A stretch of DNA of 64,000 bases from Pegea sp. RAD2-039 (GCA_034620365.1 JAQGEQ010000277.1:1-64000); one strand, 5' to 3'; positions 1-11,539 are shown, numbered from the stretch's first letter. Translations and numbers: made by a program. The notes: generated by a model from the letters alone, not told the origin.

Positions 1-315
1 GAGCGTTTTATAATAAAAGGCTTCTTCAGATTCCAACAAACTTTCTTGACCATCAACAAAGTTATTTGCAGTATTTTTTGATTTGATTGGGATGACAATT
101 TTATGAGGATAACTACTGCAGTAACGACCATTATCATTGTCTATAGCTTCACATATAGAGTCCCGATTAAAGAGCTCAATACATATATCAGAGAGCGTTT
201 GTGCATATGTCTGCTTTTCCCAAAAAACAGTCGGCTCTATAAGAGCAGCATTCATTATTCTTGCTAGAACTTCAGTAATGGGTCCATTAAATTGGTCTTC
301 AGTAAAGCTTGTCAT
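1..315 (-). CDS. 5' part of an unidentified protein, runs off the window edge
   Basis: An open frame starts at the ATG whose complement lies at 313-315 and stays open for 105 codons to base 1, so the gene continues outside the window. The N-terminus reads MTSFTEDQFNGPITEVLARI and is followed by an acidic/aromatic stretch and a short hydrophobic strand (HKIVIPI). Composition is coding-like (balanced residues, one Trp, two Cys in an SICEAID/RYCSS context). The opposite-strand frame here is a shadow. The alternating amphipathic pattern followed by a short beta-strand is loosely reminiscent of Tctex-type dynein light chains, but I see no diagnostic motif and do not assign it. The sequence upstream of the start (316 onward) is extremely A/T rich. 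Confidence 0.55.
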   Translation of the reverse strand, partial: MTSFTEDQFNGPITEVLARIMNAALIEPTVFWEKQTYAQTLSDICIELFNRDSICEAIDNDNGRYCSSYPHKIVIPIKSKNTANNFVDGQESLLESEEAFYYKTL

Positions 316-2340
316 TATTTAGATTCAGATATTGAAAATTTACTAGACTAGAATTTAACAAAAAATAAAAAAAATATATTATTTCACTTTTGTAATAAAT
401 ATTTTAATTTTTAGTCGTAAACAAATATTTTAGCAAAAACTATTCAAAACCTTACAAGTTTTTAGTGTAAAATGAATGTCCGAATCAGCTTAAAATGTAC
501 TTTCAAAACTACATTTTAATACGTTTACATAATATATTATAAACATCTAATTTTAACAAAGCAAAGTCTTATATTCACAAATGTTTTCATAATTAAGGCA
601 GAAATTTCTTTATATTATATTTGATTTTAGCTTTTAATGAACAAAAATCAAAAGCAAAATTATCTAATAAAAATACTTATAACTTATCCAGTAAATCAAA
701 GGAACTATCTAAATTATTTTTGCCTATTTAAAAATTTAATCAAACTTCTTTAAAAAATATTTTCTTGCTAAATATATAATCTATTTTTTATATAAAGTTT
801 TTTCATAATTGAAGTAATAGAAATATATATCACAAAATACTTATTTACAAAATTTTAATAATAATAATTATTAAAAGTTTTTTTAAATATTAAAGTACAA
901 CTTGAAGATTAACCTTATACTAATCAGAAAACATCTAGCTAACAGTAAGAAGATGAATGTCAATGATAAATTTTAAAATAAATTAAGAAAAAATAAATAA
1001 ATTATATAATCATAAAACAAATAAAAAATATAATGATAGTTTAAAAAATCCTTTTTGAAAGTGTTTGATAGATAAAATAAATAGTGAAAGATACTATAAC
1101 AATTAATTTTCATTAATTTGCTAACAAATTGTCACCAAAAAATATAAAAAAAAAAGAAATAATAGTTAAATAAAAAAAATATAAAGATAATTATAAAATG
1201 AAAAAAACTATACAAACAGTTTCATCAAATTCTATCATTAAATTTTGAGAAAAGAAAAACTTTATAAATAAAATCAAAATTTGGATTTAACTCTAAGAAA
1301 ATTAAACATAAACCAACAAATAAAAACAAATTCATAATAAAACTTTTTTATATATCCTTAAAAAAATTTAGTTAATAAAATAATAAAATTTCAACAAAAG
1401 TAGTTTTGACTGAATATAAGCATCAAGTTAAAAAAATGATTAAACATATATATATTTTATAAACGACTATCAATCATCTAGAAAAAAAAACATATTTTGA
1501 CACAAACGAATAAGAAATTACAGCACAAATGAAACGAATTATAATGTTTAAAAAAATTATTTAAAGAAAGTTACAAAAAAGCTTTTAAAGTAAAATATTT
1601 CTTAGATTTGAAATACCAATTCAGCCCATAATCAAGCAAAACTTTATTAGCTTTATTGCTAAATTTACAACTTTTAAATCAAGGGATTTTATACAGAAAA
1701 AGCCGGAAGTTTTATAAAAGAAAATTGTTTTTATTTTAAAAACTTTTATTAAAACTTTTAAAATTGATAGCTTAATTATTATTTTTCACAAATAAAACAA
1801 ATAAAAAAATAAATTATTCAATAATGATTAAAATATAAAAATGTTTAGCAAACATAAAAATAATAAAAGTTTATAGTAAGTCAATACAAAAATCATAAGA
1901 TATGAATGCACTGTTTGATAAGATCAATAGAGTCAAAATAGTCAGCCTACAAAGCCAGAGCTTAATACTTTGATTAGTAAATGGCTTTTTTTACTTTATA
2001 ATCCTAAACTATTTGTTAAGTACCAATTATCAAAAGCTTTTTCAGAATTCTAAGGACCAAATAATTTGAAAAAATATAACTCCTGAAATAATAACATCGA
2101 AAGATCTTAAGCATTTTATAAGTAAGCAAGCAAATGACGGAGACGCGAAAATAGAAGTGGTGCATGCAAATATAGTTCCAAGTGAAAACAGATAGTTGAA
2201 TAAAAACTGATTAAACTGAAAATCTCAATAAAATCAAAATAGTGTTTCATTTAAACCTCTGATGAAGTGATTCAAGTTATTTTTTTCATTTTCAAAAACT
2301 GGTTAACAAATCTCACACGATATTGAAATGACAGAAGAAT
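316..2340. other. AT-rich intergenic DNA, no gene seen
   Basis: No convincing reading frame, RNA gene or ordered repeat is visible. A stretch around 1,040-1,150 resembles the sequence just upstream of the Kelch first exon near 18,230-18,310 (shared order: a run with TTTTTGAAA, AGTGAAAG, AACAATTAATTTT, then a GTCA/ACAT box). It may therefore be a decayed piece of a Kelch 5' flank. The rest is A/T homopolymer-rich. Confidence 0.5.
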
Positions 2341-2379
2341 TTTCTGATTTCAGTTACAAAGCTTAATTTAAGCATAAAT

Positions 2380-3010
2380 TGTTAGAAGCCTCCAACTGAT
2401 CCATTTTTTGCATTCCCTGAACATGATCGCTTAAAGAAGATTGCTGATGAAACTATCAAGGTTTGATTAGTTTTATTACTTATTTTCATATAGCTGTGTC
2501 AACTCCAGAAAATATTTATTTATTTATTTATTTATTTATATATATAAATGCGAAGGAGGGTGCCTAAAGAGAGCACATCTCACTAACACACATTCTCACG
2601 AGTTTTTTATGGTTTTTTTCAGGAGTTTTATATGTCTCCACCTGGGGTCGAACCCGGTACTTCCTAGCTAGAAGGTAGGTGTAGTAACCGCTTCGCCACT
2701 AAGCAGGACTAATACTTTGTTAACTGTTGATATTTTTAATTAAAAGGCTAAGTACGAGAATAAAGCAAACAAAGAAGTTAGGACAAACGTTTATCCGTTT
2801 GATGAACCAGAGCTTACCCACTGAAAAGAAGAAATAAGAAACGTCAGTGATGCTCCAATCACTTTGTAAACTTTTTATTTATAAGACCTTATATGAGGTG
2901 TAGTACTCTTTTTAAAGAGAATATACTAAACAAGAAGCTGAGATTGTAGCTCAACATCGAGATTATCAAAATATGGGCTTTAGATCACATCCTGATATTA
3001 TACATGGTTA
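2380..3010 (+). pseudogene. Unidentified decayed exons, interrupted by a SINE
   Basis: Three plus-strand pieces look like exons of one gene. The first, about 2,386-2,460, reads KPPTDPFFAFPEHDRL then KKIADETIK and ends at a GT. The second, about 2,744-2,850, reads AKYENKANKEVRTNVYPFD then EPELTH with a stop (TGA) soon after. The third, about 2,920-2,995, reads KQEAEIVAQHRDYQNMGF then RSHPDIIHG. Residue composition and the conserved-looking Pro/Phe/His-rich motif suggest an old protein-coding gene. The stops and the SINE insertion between pieces one and two suggest it is dead. I do not recognise the family. Confidence 0.35.
2513..2710 (-). mobile_element. tRNA-derived SINE
   Basis: Read on the minus strand, the element starts near 2,710 with a tRNA-like head. 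It has an A-box-like TGGCGAAGCGG and, about 35 nt later, a B-box-like GGGTTCGACCCC, which are the internal RNA polymerase III promoter elements. A ~90-nt unrelated body follows (containing GTGTTAGTGAGATGTGCTC), then a 3' tail of (TAAA/TAAATA)n at about 2,513-2,550. The same head, body and tail order recurs at 51,216-51,410. The head cannot be a functional tRNA gene because the acceptor stem does not close. Head-plus-body-plus-A-rich-tail structure and recurrence are what define a SINE. Confidence 0.85.
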
Positions 3011-3663
3011 GAACACTAGTCAACTGATTAGTGATGTGTGTGACGGGTCAATACTTTGTTTTATACTTGTAAAGTTATCTACTCAATGAAGAACTTGTTA
3101 TCTTAGAAAGCTTGTAGAGAAGATTAAGAAGATGAAAAAAAATTATATTTATATATATACTACAACACCTGAATATGATATTAAAGTAGTCACAAGACAA
3201 ATAGAAGCAAGTAACAAATACATTTTTAAAATATTTAAAAAATTTTCTTTTATATAAGTTCTATTATTATTATAAAAATAGTCTATTCTTTATTAAACGC
3301 AAAAGAAGTTAGATTTTCTACTTTTATAATCATAAAATATTTTTTTTTGTTCTTCAATTTGTAATACTAATGATTTTAGTTTAAACTTATATTTTATCAA
3401 AAATTTTTATTTGGATGATTTAGAAATTTTTCTGAAAATATATATTTCTTAAATCAATTTTTTTTAACGTGAAGATTAATATATACTCACTAAAACCATC
3501 ATGTGTTGAAAAACTATTATTTTTTATTTGCTAAATTTTTCGGAAAATTTATAAAAAAGTTTCATTACGAGTTATTTCCGATGTTTTGCTTTTTTTTTAT
3601 TATATTTTCTAGAATTAATAATCTTGAAAAATTATAAAAAAATAAATTTCATTTAAAATCAGA

Positions 3664-4710
3664 TTGTCAGTGGAACAACTGGTCTAGTTGGAGTAAATGC
3701 TAAACAATATCTTCGATATCTGAAGTTTACAGAACAACAAATAAAAAGGCCCTGGGGTCGAAAGTAAAAGATTGCCCAAGAAGCTCAAGGGAAAGTAAAA
3801 AGTGAGGACGTGTCTGTTGCCCAGAAAATTGTGTCTGGGGAGATTTGTCAGTATATACGCAATATACAGTAACATGTGAAAGTGAAAATTGCACTAGATG
3901 AAGATCAATTTCAAAATCTGCCAAGTTTGGAGGGAATCCTTGCACTGGATCAACAAATCAAATAAACCAATTTTTAGGTGGTTGCTGTCCAATTGACTGT
4001 GTGTGGGGACAATGGAGCAGCTACGATCAGTGCTCACTTACATTTGGATCTGGATCACAAAGCAGACAAAGAAATATTACGAGAGAAACTAGTTATGGTG
4101 CAGCTGCTTGTGTTGGTCCAAATACACCAATAATAACCTGCAACACACTACGCTGTGCTGTTGATTGTCAATGGATTGAGTGGAGAGATTTTGAACCATG
4201 TTCAGTGTCTTGCGGTAAAGGAAAGAAATCTCGTTCAAGAACTGTTCAGACTGTTGCATGTTGTGTAGGTTAATTATGTCAAGGGTCATCTGCATGTACC
4301 CTATCTTGTAATACTCATTGTTGTGCTGTTGACTGTAAATGGACAAATTGGAGTAAATTTGGAGTCTTTTCAAAGTCTTTTGGAGCGGGATTACACTCTA
4401 GACAGAGGGGAATCGTTACGATTGCAAGTTGTCAGAACAATTCATGCCAAGAATCAAACAACGACAAAAGATCTTGTAACAGTGAATGTTGTAAGGTTGA
4501 TTCGTATTGGACAGACTGGACTCCATGGCAAAGGTAATTTATTGTATATTTGATTAGCAACTATAAACTTTATTCTCAAAATAAAAATATCTAATACAAC
4601 TTGTGGCACTGGCAAGCAAAAACAATTTCGTAAAATCAAAAATGAGGCAAGTTGTGGTGGTAATGCATGTGAGGGAGAACGTGTTCGATAGATGTTTGGT
4701 AATTTACAAA
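3664..4710 (+). pseudogene. Thrombospondin type-1 repeat protein, degenerate copy A
   Basis: Several tandem TSP1 repeats are readable, with the W-x-x-W ... C-S-x-x-C-G-x-G ... R-x-R signature and an inter-repeat CC(P/A)(V/I)DC linker. Examples are CCPIDCVWGQWSSYDQCS near 3,985-4,035 and CAVDCQWIEW with CSVSCGKGKKSRSRT near 4,157-4,245. An acceptor (AAAATCAG) precedes the first repeat at 3,664. A GTAATT donor near 4,533 leads to a further exon near 4,590-4,690 (TTCGTGKQKQF). In-frame stops occur near 3,698 (TAA), 3,900 (TGA) and 4,270 (TAA), and one repeat has lost its core cysteines. TSP1 repeats normally lie in secreted or extracellular adhesion proteins. No signal peptide is visible. I call it a pseudogene related to the copies at 22.4 and 46-47 kb. 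Confidence 0.85.
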
Positions 4711-4923
4711 ATACAAAAAAGTTTGTTTGAATTTAGAGATTTATTTTATTCATCAAATCACCTTTCCTGCACTATTTTGATAATTGAAATCAACAATATA
4801 ATTCAAAGTTATACTTTAATTAAAAGTGTTTAGTTTCTTTAGAGAAACATAAAATATTATATCATCTATTATTTTTATCAAATTAATTGTATATTTCGTT
4901 TAAAAGAACTAATAGAAATAAAC

Positions 4924-5380
4924 CTATGAGAAAGAGTCCAGTCGCATCCCAACTAACATATACACGGGCTGCAGAGTCCGATTACTGTCACTACCTCCAG
5001 CAGTGCCAGCTTGGTCTTTTGGAGATTCACCGCTTAACAAACGGCTCATTTCTTCTAGCATGTACTGAACATGTAAAATAAAGTATAAGTTTGATTTTAG
5101 CAAAAATAAAATCAACTTACAGGTTAGGATCGACTTTCGTGTTGCTTCTCCGTTTGGATTTGTCTTTTCGAAAGCCAAATATGCACAAACATTTATAAGC
5201 TACTAATCTAATTTCTGCTAACCTTCGTGAATCATTCCTTCACAAAGGCATTGTTTTAATCTGCAGCATTTGAAACTTGAGCGTCTATTGGATTCACTAA
5301 CTGGACTTACCCCTGATCTTTCAAAACCGTATGATTTTTTTTCTGCCATTTCCAGAAAAGTGCTCTACATGCATCGCACT
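4924..5380 (-). pseudogene. Unidentified small multi-exon gene or gene fragment
   Basis: The base composition is clearly richer in G/C than its surroundings, as in coding DNA. On the minus strand, an ATG near 5,350 opens MAEKKSYGFERSGVSPVSES, continuing through a Cys-rich patch to about 5,225. A second coding piece follows (5,110-5,190, basic, ends at a GTAAG donor near 5,124). A last piece, 4,924-5,065, begins after a TTCAG acceptor with YMLEEMSRLLSGESPKDQ and ends at TAG with VGMRLDSFS. The phase across the last intron does not work in either open frame of the middle piece, so either the gene is damaged or my exon edges are wrong. Product unknown. Confidence 0.4.
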
Positions 5381-5389
5381 TTCTTATCA

Positions 5390-5835
5390 TACTACTTATT
5401 ATTACTACAAATTAAAATACCTTAAAATATATAACTCAGGACACACAACACTCTTTAGAAACTTCAAAAAGGCCCTAACAGGAAGCTCATCATTAATTTT
5501 AGTGGGTACATATAAAACGGGAGAAAATAAACCGGTGTAAGTAAACTAAAAAAAGAAAATTTGGACTTTGAGTAATGACATTCAAAAGCGATAATCTAAA
5601 ATCATGGGAAATATAGTAGATCTGAATTCTAAAGATCTTGGATGCAAGCGATGTTTTGCAAATTACTCAGACACCAACGCCTCTATCATGCAGTCTATCG
5701 CAACCCAAAACACAGAAAAGATTACCGTCAACCAGAAAAGAATCAGGATAAAACGGTTTCAACCAAGTTTCACTAATCAAACCAAATGTGAAATCGTGGG
5801 AATGCAATCAAGTTGTATAGAATAATAGAGTATTA
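5390..5835 (-). mobile_element. Non-LTR retrotransposon fragment (endonuclease region), copy R7
   Basis: The minus-strand reading gives the AP-endonuclease segment of the window's retrotransposon family (SETWLKPFYPDSFLVDG and CDRLHDRG motifs), as in the better copies at 14.3-14.6, 50.0 and 56.1-56.4 kb. The Thr of the usual TETWLKP is changed and several frames are broken. Both ends are truncated. The left edge merges into A/T-rich DNA near 5,390. The right edge (about 5,835) abuts sequence homologous to the 3' flank of the Kelch genes. Confidence 0.75.
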
Positions 5836-6114
5836 GACTTTTCTCTTATTCTTTAACAACAACTTTTTATGCGAAACCTATCTTAGTAATGTTTATCTGG
5901 GAAAATTCTGTATCGAATAAAAAAGATATTTGTAACTGAATCTAAGATTTCTTTTCAATTGAAACGAAAAAAGTACTTAAATTTATAAATACCTTAGATA
6001 AATACGTTCAAAAATAGTAACTATTAAAAATTTTGAAAATTTTGTAAAATTTATTTGAAAACAACAAACTCAAGATTCTTTATCCCAGGCAAACAAAAAA
6101 CTTTTAATTTATGA

Positions 6115-6240
6115 GTTTAAATATGAACTATATTGTTGACTTGGTTGATGTTAAAATAGTAAAATTTCACGCTGAAGTAAATGTGAGTGAAGAATTTGAC
6201 AAAACTACGTCAGGTGGTCAAAGATACAAGAAAGACTAAA
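6115..6240 (+). other. Conserved coding-like segment convergent to Kelch copy A
   Basis: The plus strand reads DVKIVKFHAEVNVSEEF followed by DKTTSGGQRYKK and a stop. The homologous place downstream of Kelch copy C (minus strand, 33,590-33,720) reads DIKIVKFDAEVSVSGDF followed by the same DKTTSGGQRYKK. Differences between the copies fall mostly as conservative or silent changes in this frame, which suggests a real exon of a gene convergent with Kelch. A shorter trace lies near 60,615-60,640. Family unknown, and the frame here is closed by nearby stops. Confidence 0.4.
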
Positions 6241-6614
6241 TTTTATAAAAAAGTTCTGTAAGAATGATCTTCATTCTGTACGATTACTCTTTAATTTTAA
6301 ATCTTAGATTGTTAATAAACGTTTTGTTTGAACATATTTTGTCTATTATTAGACGAAAAACTATTTTAAACTTAATTAACTTTCATTTCTAACAAACTAG
6401 AAACAAAAAAGATATAATTTGATGATTAAAGTAAAACTTCAAATTCTAACAAACTTTTTTATATTTTGGAAAATCAAACAACTAAAATCATTAGAATATT
6501 CATATATGAGCAATTTGATAATTTTCTGAATAATTTTGAAGAGAATACGACCTCAAATAAAAAATTTAGTGAAATTAAGCTTCATAGCAATCTACCAATA
6601 AAATTTATTTATTA

Positions 6615-8775
6615 AAATGGGAAGTCTACTTATTTGTCAGTTACACATGGTTTATAGCTGACTATGACTTCATCAATCCATTCATTAGTTTTTGCAACTT
6701 TTTCCTATTTGTTTGTTACTTCATTGTAACACTCGATAGCTTCAACACCTAAATCAACTCCGGATATACCTCCTGAATCAATCAAATGGCTCATCAGAAA
6801 TTTAAAACTATTGTAAAAATCAAGCAATTTTGATTAAGGTATTATCATTATATAAAAATTAAAAAAAATTCTGATTGGAAAGTTTTTCAATTAGAAACAA
6901 AAGTAAATTTTTACCAAAAGCATAAATCTTCGTATTAAGGACAACAGATTTTGGGCATACTCCTGCATTATTCATACTTGCTACAAATTCCCATTTATCA
7001 TTGAAGACATCGTATCGCTCAACAGGCTTTCATTCGTCCTCATTCCAACAACCCATGGCGTAAATATAGTTGCCAAGTGTGACAACAGCTTTAATGATTT
7101 TAGAATTAGTTATCATCATAAGATCAAAACGTCTTCATGAAGTCATCAGCAAATACCTAGTGCCCATCGAGGTGTCAACATCGATTTTGAAAAACTACAT
7201 GTGTTGCTTAGTGGATCATACTTATCCACACAAGCAACTGAATTACCAAATTCTTCACCACCAACAACATACAACATCTGGTTGAAGACAGCACAACTGA
7301 AATAGTCACGACGTCTATTTAGTGAAGCTCTTTCAGTCTATTCATCTGTAATGGGATCGTATCTGCAAATAACATAATAGTTTTTGATAAATGGAGTTTT
7401 GGTTGAAATTTTATTTCATCACTCACTTCATCAATCTTTTGCCATCATCAAAAGTTTCAACAACATACAATTCATTTTCTGAACTTTTGAACTTCTTCCA
7501 CTCATTTAAAATTGGGTCGTAAATAGAAATGTGATGAAGTCATATTTAGTTTGCAATGATGATGTCATCATTTGTTTTATGCTTCAAACTTTCCTCTTTA
7601 ACCACCATTCCTCTTTAACATATAAGTGAAACTGTTGATTGCAGCTGAATTTGATGGATTTGAAAGACATATCTTCGGAGGTTCAAACCAAACATCTGTT
7701 TCAGACAAACAAAACTCTACGCGTTTTAATGTTTTATCAGCGGATCTATCTAACTCACCTGTGACGTCATAAGTCAGTCGTTGAAGTGAAAAGTATTTAA
7801 TTAAATAATCTTACCAGCGGAATATCAAGTTGTCATAGCTTACTTTCAATTGGGATGAAAGCTGTGAGGTCTTCTAGGACCTTGCTGAGATATTCATAAC
7901 AACTAGATTTAATTATTTCACAATTTTCTTAATTCATCGAAATAAATTTTGATTTTATTAAATGGCATCGTACCTAGAGAAATTTCAATTTTATACTCAC
8001 AAGTCTACAACTTCATAGTTTCTAGATACTTATGTTCTTGATTATTTTATATAAGTAATGTTTTCTTGAAGTTAACTCATATTTGATCCACTTTAAAAGA
8101 GCAATGAATATTTGGGATTCACAAATGACATAAAGCTCATCTTTTGAAATTATTTTATAAATTAATGACTCTTTTTGTAATTTGAATTTTTCAGTTTGTG
8201 AAATCTGGTAAATATCATGTGATCAATCAAAAACTTTTTCTTATCAAATAAGAAATGAACAAAATCAGTAGAAATAATGAAGCAAGGAATTAATTCAAAA
8301 ATCTTTAAGTTTGATAAAGTAAAAAATATTTCTACTTATAATGTTTTAGCCAAGAGAATAACATTTCTCTATATTCTTACTTCTGCAAAGTTTTTTCCGA
8401 TAATTTCTTCTGTTTTTGTTGAAAACTCCAAACATCCATAATTCTTAGCAAATGTTGCAAATCCAATATAGTTAGAAATTTCAATTTGACTATCCAAAAA
8501 GCTGTAAATAATAAAATATAGTTACAAAAACTATTAAAATAAACCGATTTATAAAACTACCTTTTTTGCTACATAACTTCTCTAAACCATTTATTTCATA
8601 AATAGAATCACCGATCATGATTATCTCAACATTTTTTTCATTGATTATTATTTCATTTGTCGAAATATAGTCTAGAAGATTAGAGAAAACATTTGGGTCT
8701 TTCTCATTTAGGGTAACGTTTCCAGAATGTGCTTCTCTGAATCCACCTTAATAAATTCAAATAGTGTTTTGTGAT
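6615..8775 (-). pseudogene. BTB-BACK-Kelch pseudogene, copy A
   Basis: Exons 3 to 11 of the Kelch gene described at 30,270 are recognisable in order on the minus strand. The last exon (VECYNEVT-like, about 6,620-6,775) comes first by coordinate, and exon 3, near 8,690-8,755, is the highest. Exons 1 and 2 are absent: homology stops at the AATAAATTCAAATAG element near 8,770. Many codons are damaged. The stop codon context is altered (TAAAATGGGAAGTC). An in-frame TAG replaces the Trp of DEW near 7,340. Exon 7/8 sequence is rearranged. The copy still carries the TGACGTCA palindrome (7,762) at the end of the intron 6 equivalent. Non-functional. Confidence 0.88.
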
Positions 8776-9054
8776 CATCACGAAAAATGAGTTAGTTTAG
8801 GCAACAGGTGGGAGACTGGCATACATTCTCTTCATACTTAAAAGTGAGTGCAACTTTTAAATTTGAGGTTTTAAATAGCGACATCTTAAAATAAAAGTAA
8901 CAAAGATAGAAAAATAATAGAAAATTTTCGGAAAAACACAATAAAGTAAATATTGTACAAAAAACCTAGTCATATTTTGTTTTGCTATTAAAAAAATTAT
9001 ATGGGATGTATGAAATAAAATATAATGTTATAAATACATTGTTTAATAGCTTTT

Positions 9055-9895
9055 ACTTTCTGAAGAGGCTTCTCCAGTAAACAATTTTGTGGAACAGCCG
9101 AGATCTCAGATGTCCTATTATTTGGTGATCATCATTTAATCGCAACCTCCTTTATTAGTGGTTTTCTCGTATAAATTCAGTTGTTACAAAATCAACACGC
9201 CTTTGTAACCGAGAAAGGCCCATTCTTGAAGGTTCTCCATGGAAGCTACAGTCTGCAAGATTTTCTGAGTTTTCCCAGCCAAAACTCTTAATATAAAGTT
9301 AGCTCTATATTATTTTATTTACAAAAATAAAAATAAAAGAAATTAAAAAATGTAAACAATTTAAACAATTTTAAAACTAGAAAAACATTGTAGGAAAACT
9401 CTTCTTAATAGAAACAAAACAAGTTCTCAGTTTTATCACATTTTCTCTTGATAAATACATCACAAAATAGCAATTATTTTAAATTTACTAGTCACAAAAG
9501 GTTTACAACATTAATGATTCTGTATCGTTTCTAATTACGTCTTTGAATACTCTAGGACTAATCATTACAATAATCAGATAAAACTGATGCAAAGAAAAAA
9601 GTAGAATGGTAAGATCATATTCAGAACTACACATATAATTGCCATTAAAAACCAAAACTAGGATATGATTTTTTTCTATTTAGAAACTTTGTCCAACAGG
9701 CGATACTATACTAGGTAAGCTGTTCTATACTTAATTTTTGGTGAAGAAAACCTTTTAGAAATCTCTGTAACAACGGTGTCATTTATACTGAACCACTTAT
9801 TTTTTACTTTTATTTCCGCAATGTAATGACCATATTGTGCTTTAGATTGAGTTGACGAATATGGTACAATTACTTATATATAAAATTGTTATAAT
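9055..9895 (-). pseudogene. Ubiquitin-specific protease (USP) C-terminal fragment, copy 1
   Basis: An exon at 9,676-9,893 (minus) carries the USP histidine box: IVPYSS, then YGHYIAEIKVKNKW, then FSINDTVVTEIS, and near the end TAYLV-x-YRL. In USPs the His of GHY and the Asn/Asp of the ND box complete the catalytic triad. The Cys box lies in the N-terminal half, which is not in this window. An in-frame TAG at 9,706-9,708 replaces the Glu codon (GAG) found in the second copy. A further coding-like exon at about 9,145-9,300 (RMGLSRLQRRVDFVTTEF) is duplicated with it. The block is a direct repeat of 24,170-25,110. It is probably a dead 3' fragment brought in by segmental duplication. Confidence 0.75.
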
Positions 9896-9949
9896 TTAGA
9901 GATTGTTTTTAATCATCAAATCCCCTATACAATGTAACAGTATTTTAAA

Positions 9950-11500
9950 TACAGTTACTTAATTGTTATAATCTCTTCTGAGTTTTAATATTTGAAATCT
10001 TTAATCTACACTTTAATGAAACCAAAAATATTTCATGAAAACTATGGTGGACCCAAATAGATCTGGCAAGACATTACGTTCAAATATAAAAAAAAATCCT
10101 GACAAACCGACTTCATCAAAACAAGCTTACTATGGCAGTTGCCAATTCTGCAATAAAATCTCCTCTGGTGAAGATCCGGCTAAAGAATGCTTTAAATATC
10201 TCTCCTGGTTTCATCTCACCTGTAGTGATGTTAGCAAAAAAAAATGTACGATATATTTGATAACAGCCAGACGAAGCAAATGGGATTTAAATGGTTTTGC
10301 ATTAAATGTAGAACCATGGACACAACAGCTCCTTCATCTAATTCTAATCAAAACCTATTATCCGACATCATCAAATTTGTATCTGCTGAATAAGTCAAAA
10401 TTAAATCAGAAATTGACAAAGATGTTGACAAGATCGATGAGAAAATTTCTAATTTGTCTAAGTCAATGGACGAACTGAATGCGTCTATAAAGAAACATAT
10501 CACTTGGGCCTCGGTGGTCGGTGATCTCGGTTCCGACAGAAATGCTAATATGGTACAGCTTCTTGCTAAGAAGGTCACAGACACGCACAAAAATCTCACT
10601 TTAGACCATGAGGACAGAGAAAACAATGTCATCATCTGTAATATTTTTGAGACTGATAAAGATAATGATAGTAAGATGTTTAATCAAATATGCTCTCAAA
10701 GACTTAATGTTGTGGAAGTTCCGAAGGTATCAATTATTACACTTGGAGCTAAATGCTCAGATCATCAAAAACCGTTGAAAGGTTCCTTTCAGAAAAGTTG
10801 AAACAAAAGCAAGTTTCTTGCCAAGCTGTATAAGCTAAGGCTTGACAAAAATTCGAGCGCATTAGAGTAGCACATGATATGTGTGGAGATGATCGCTTAG
10901 AAAATAAGTGTCTTCTAAAAGAGGTGTATAACCGAAATCAGAAGGAACAACTAACTGATTTCAAATACAAAGTTCGAGGTCCACCTTAAGAATTATCAAG
11001 GTTTTTTCAAAAAACGGAAGTGGCAAATAACCACTGGACCCACATCTTCTTTTTTTAAACACTCTCCGGACACAATTGTTAATAACCAAGATATCAATTT
11101 ACAGAAGCCCATCATCAAATCTCACAAGCATCAAAAAGACAATTCCTCTTTCACAAATAGGTATATTCTTCAACGCACGGTCGATTATTAATAAAATTTT
11201 TCAATTGAAAGCTCTTTTGCATTCTAAAATTTCACTTTTGTTTTTATTACTGAAACTTGGTTGAAACCGTTTTATCCTGATTCTTTTCTGGTTGACGGTA
11301 ATCTTTTTTGTGTTTTGCGCTGTGACAGACTGTATGATAGAGGTGGCGGTGTTCGCGTAATATAAAAAATATCGCTTGTACCCATGATCTCCAAAATTCA
11401 GATTAATGCCATTGATTGTTTAGGTTTTGTGATTATCGCTTTTGATTTTCATTCCTCAAAGTTCAAATTTTCTCGTTCCATATGTACCCTCTAGGTTTTT
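9950..11500 (+). mobile_element. Non-LTR retrotransposon copy R1 (ORF1 plus start of endonuclease)
   Basis: The plus-strand ORF1 starts at ATG 10,035. It encodes a PHD-like Cys/His zinc finger (CQFCNKISSGEDP ... CFKYLSWFHLTCSD), with the second Cys pair partly lost. A frame change near 10,450 leads to a coiled-coil-like stretch (SKSMDELNASIKKH) and an acidic domain ending near 10,801. The endonuclease start (ARSIINK, LLLKLG) is present at 11,160-11,260 but frameshifted, with LVDGN and CDRLYDRGGGV near 11,290-11,350. The copy ends abruptly at about 11,500, exactly where inverted-repeat homology to 53,280 begins. Full elements of this CR1/Jockey-like type encode ORF1, then endonuclease plus reverse transcriptase. 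This one is a 3'-truncated, non-autonomous remnant. Confidence 0.85.
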
Positions 11501-11539
11501 GAAAAAGGTCCAATAAATTTTTGAATAAGGTTAATTATC

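Noticed and set aside
2640..2710. Functional tRNA gene
   Set aside because: A and B boxes are present, but the acceptor stem does not pair and the sequence continues into a SINE body. It is a tRNA-derived SINE head.
4089..4373. Minus-strand 94-codon frame
   Set aside because: Antisense shadow of TSP1 repeats. Cys and Trp codons on the plus strand give open antisense frames.
7070..7285. Repeated peptide MPSVTTALMILELVIII on the strand opposite to Kelch, in several copies
   Set aside because: It is the antisense of Kelch intron 9/exon 9-10 and recurs only because the Kelch copies are homologous.
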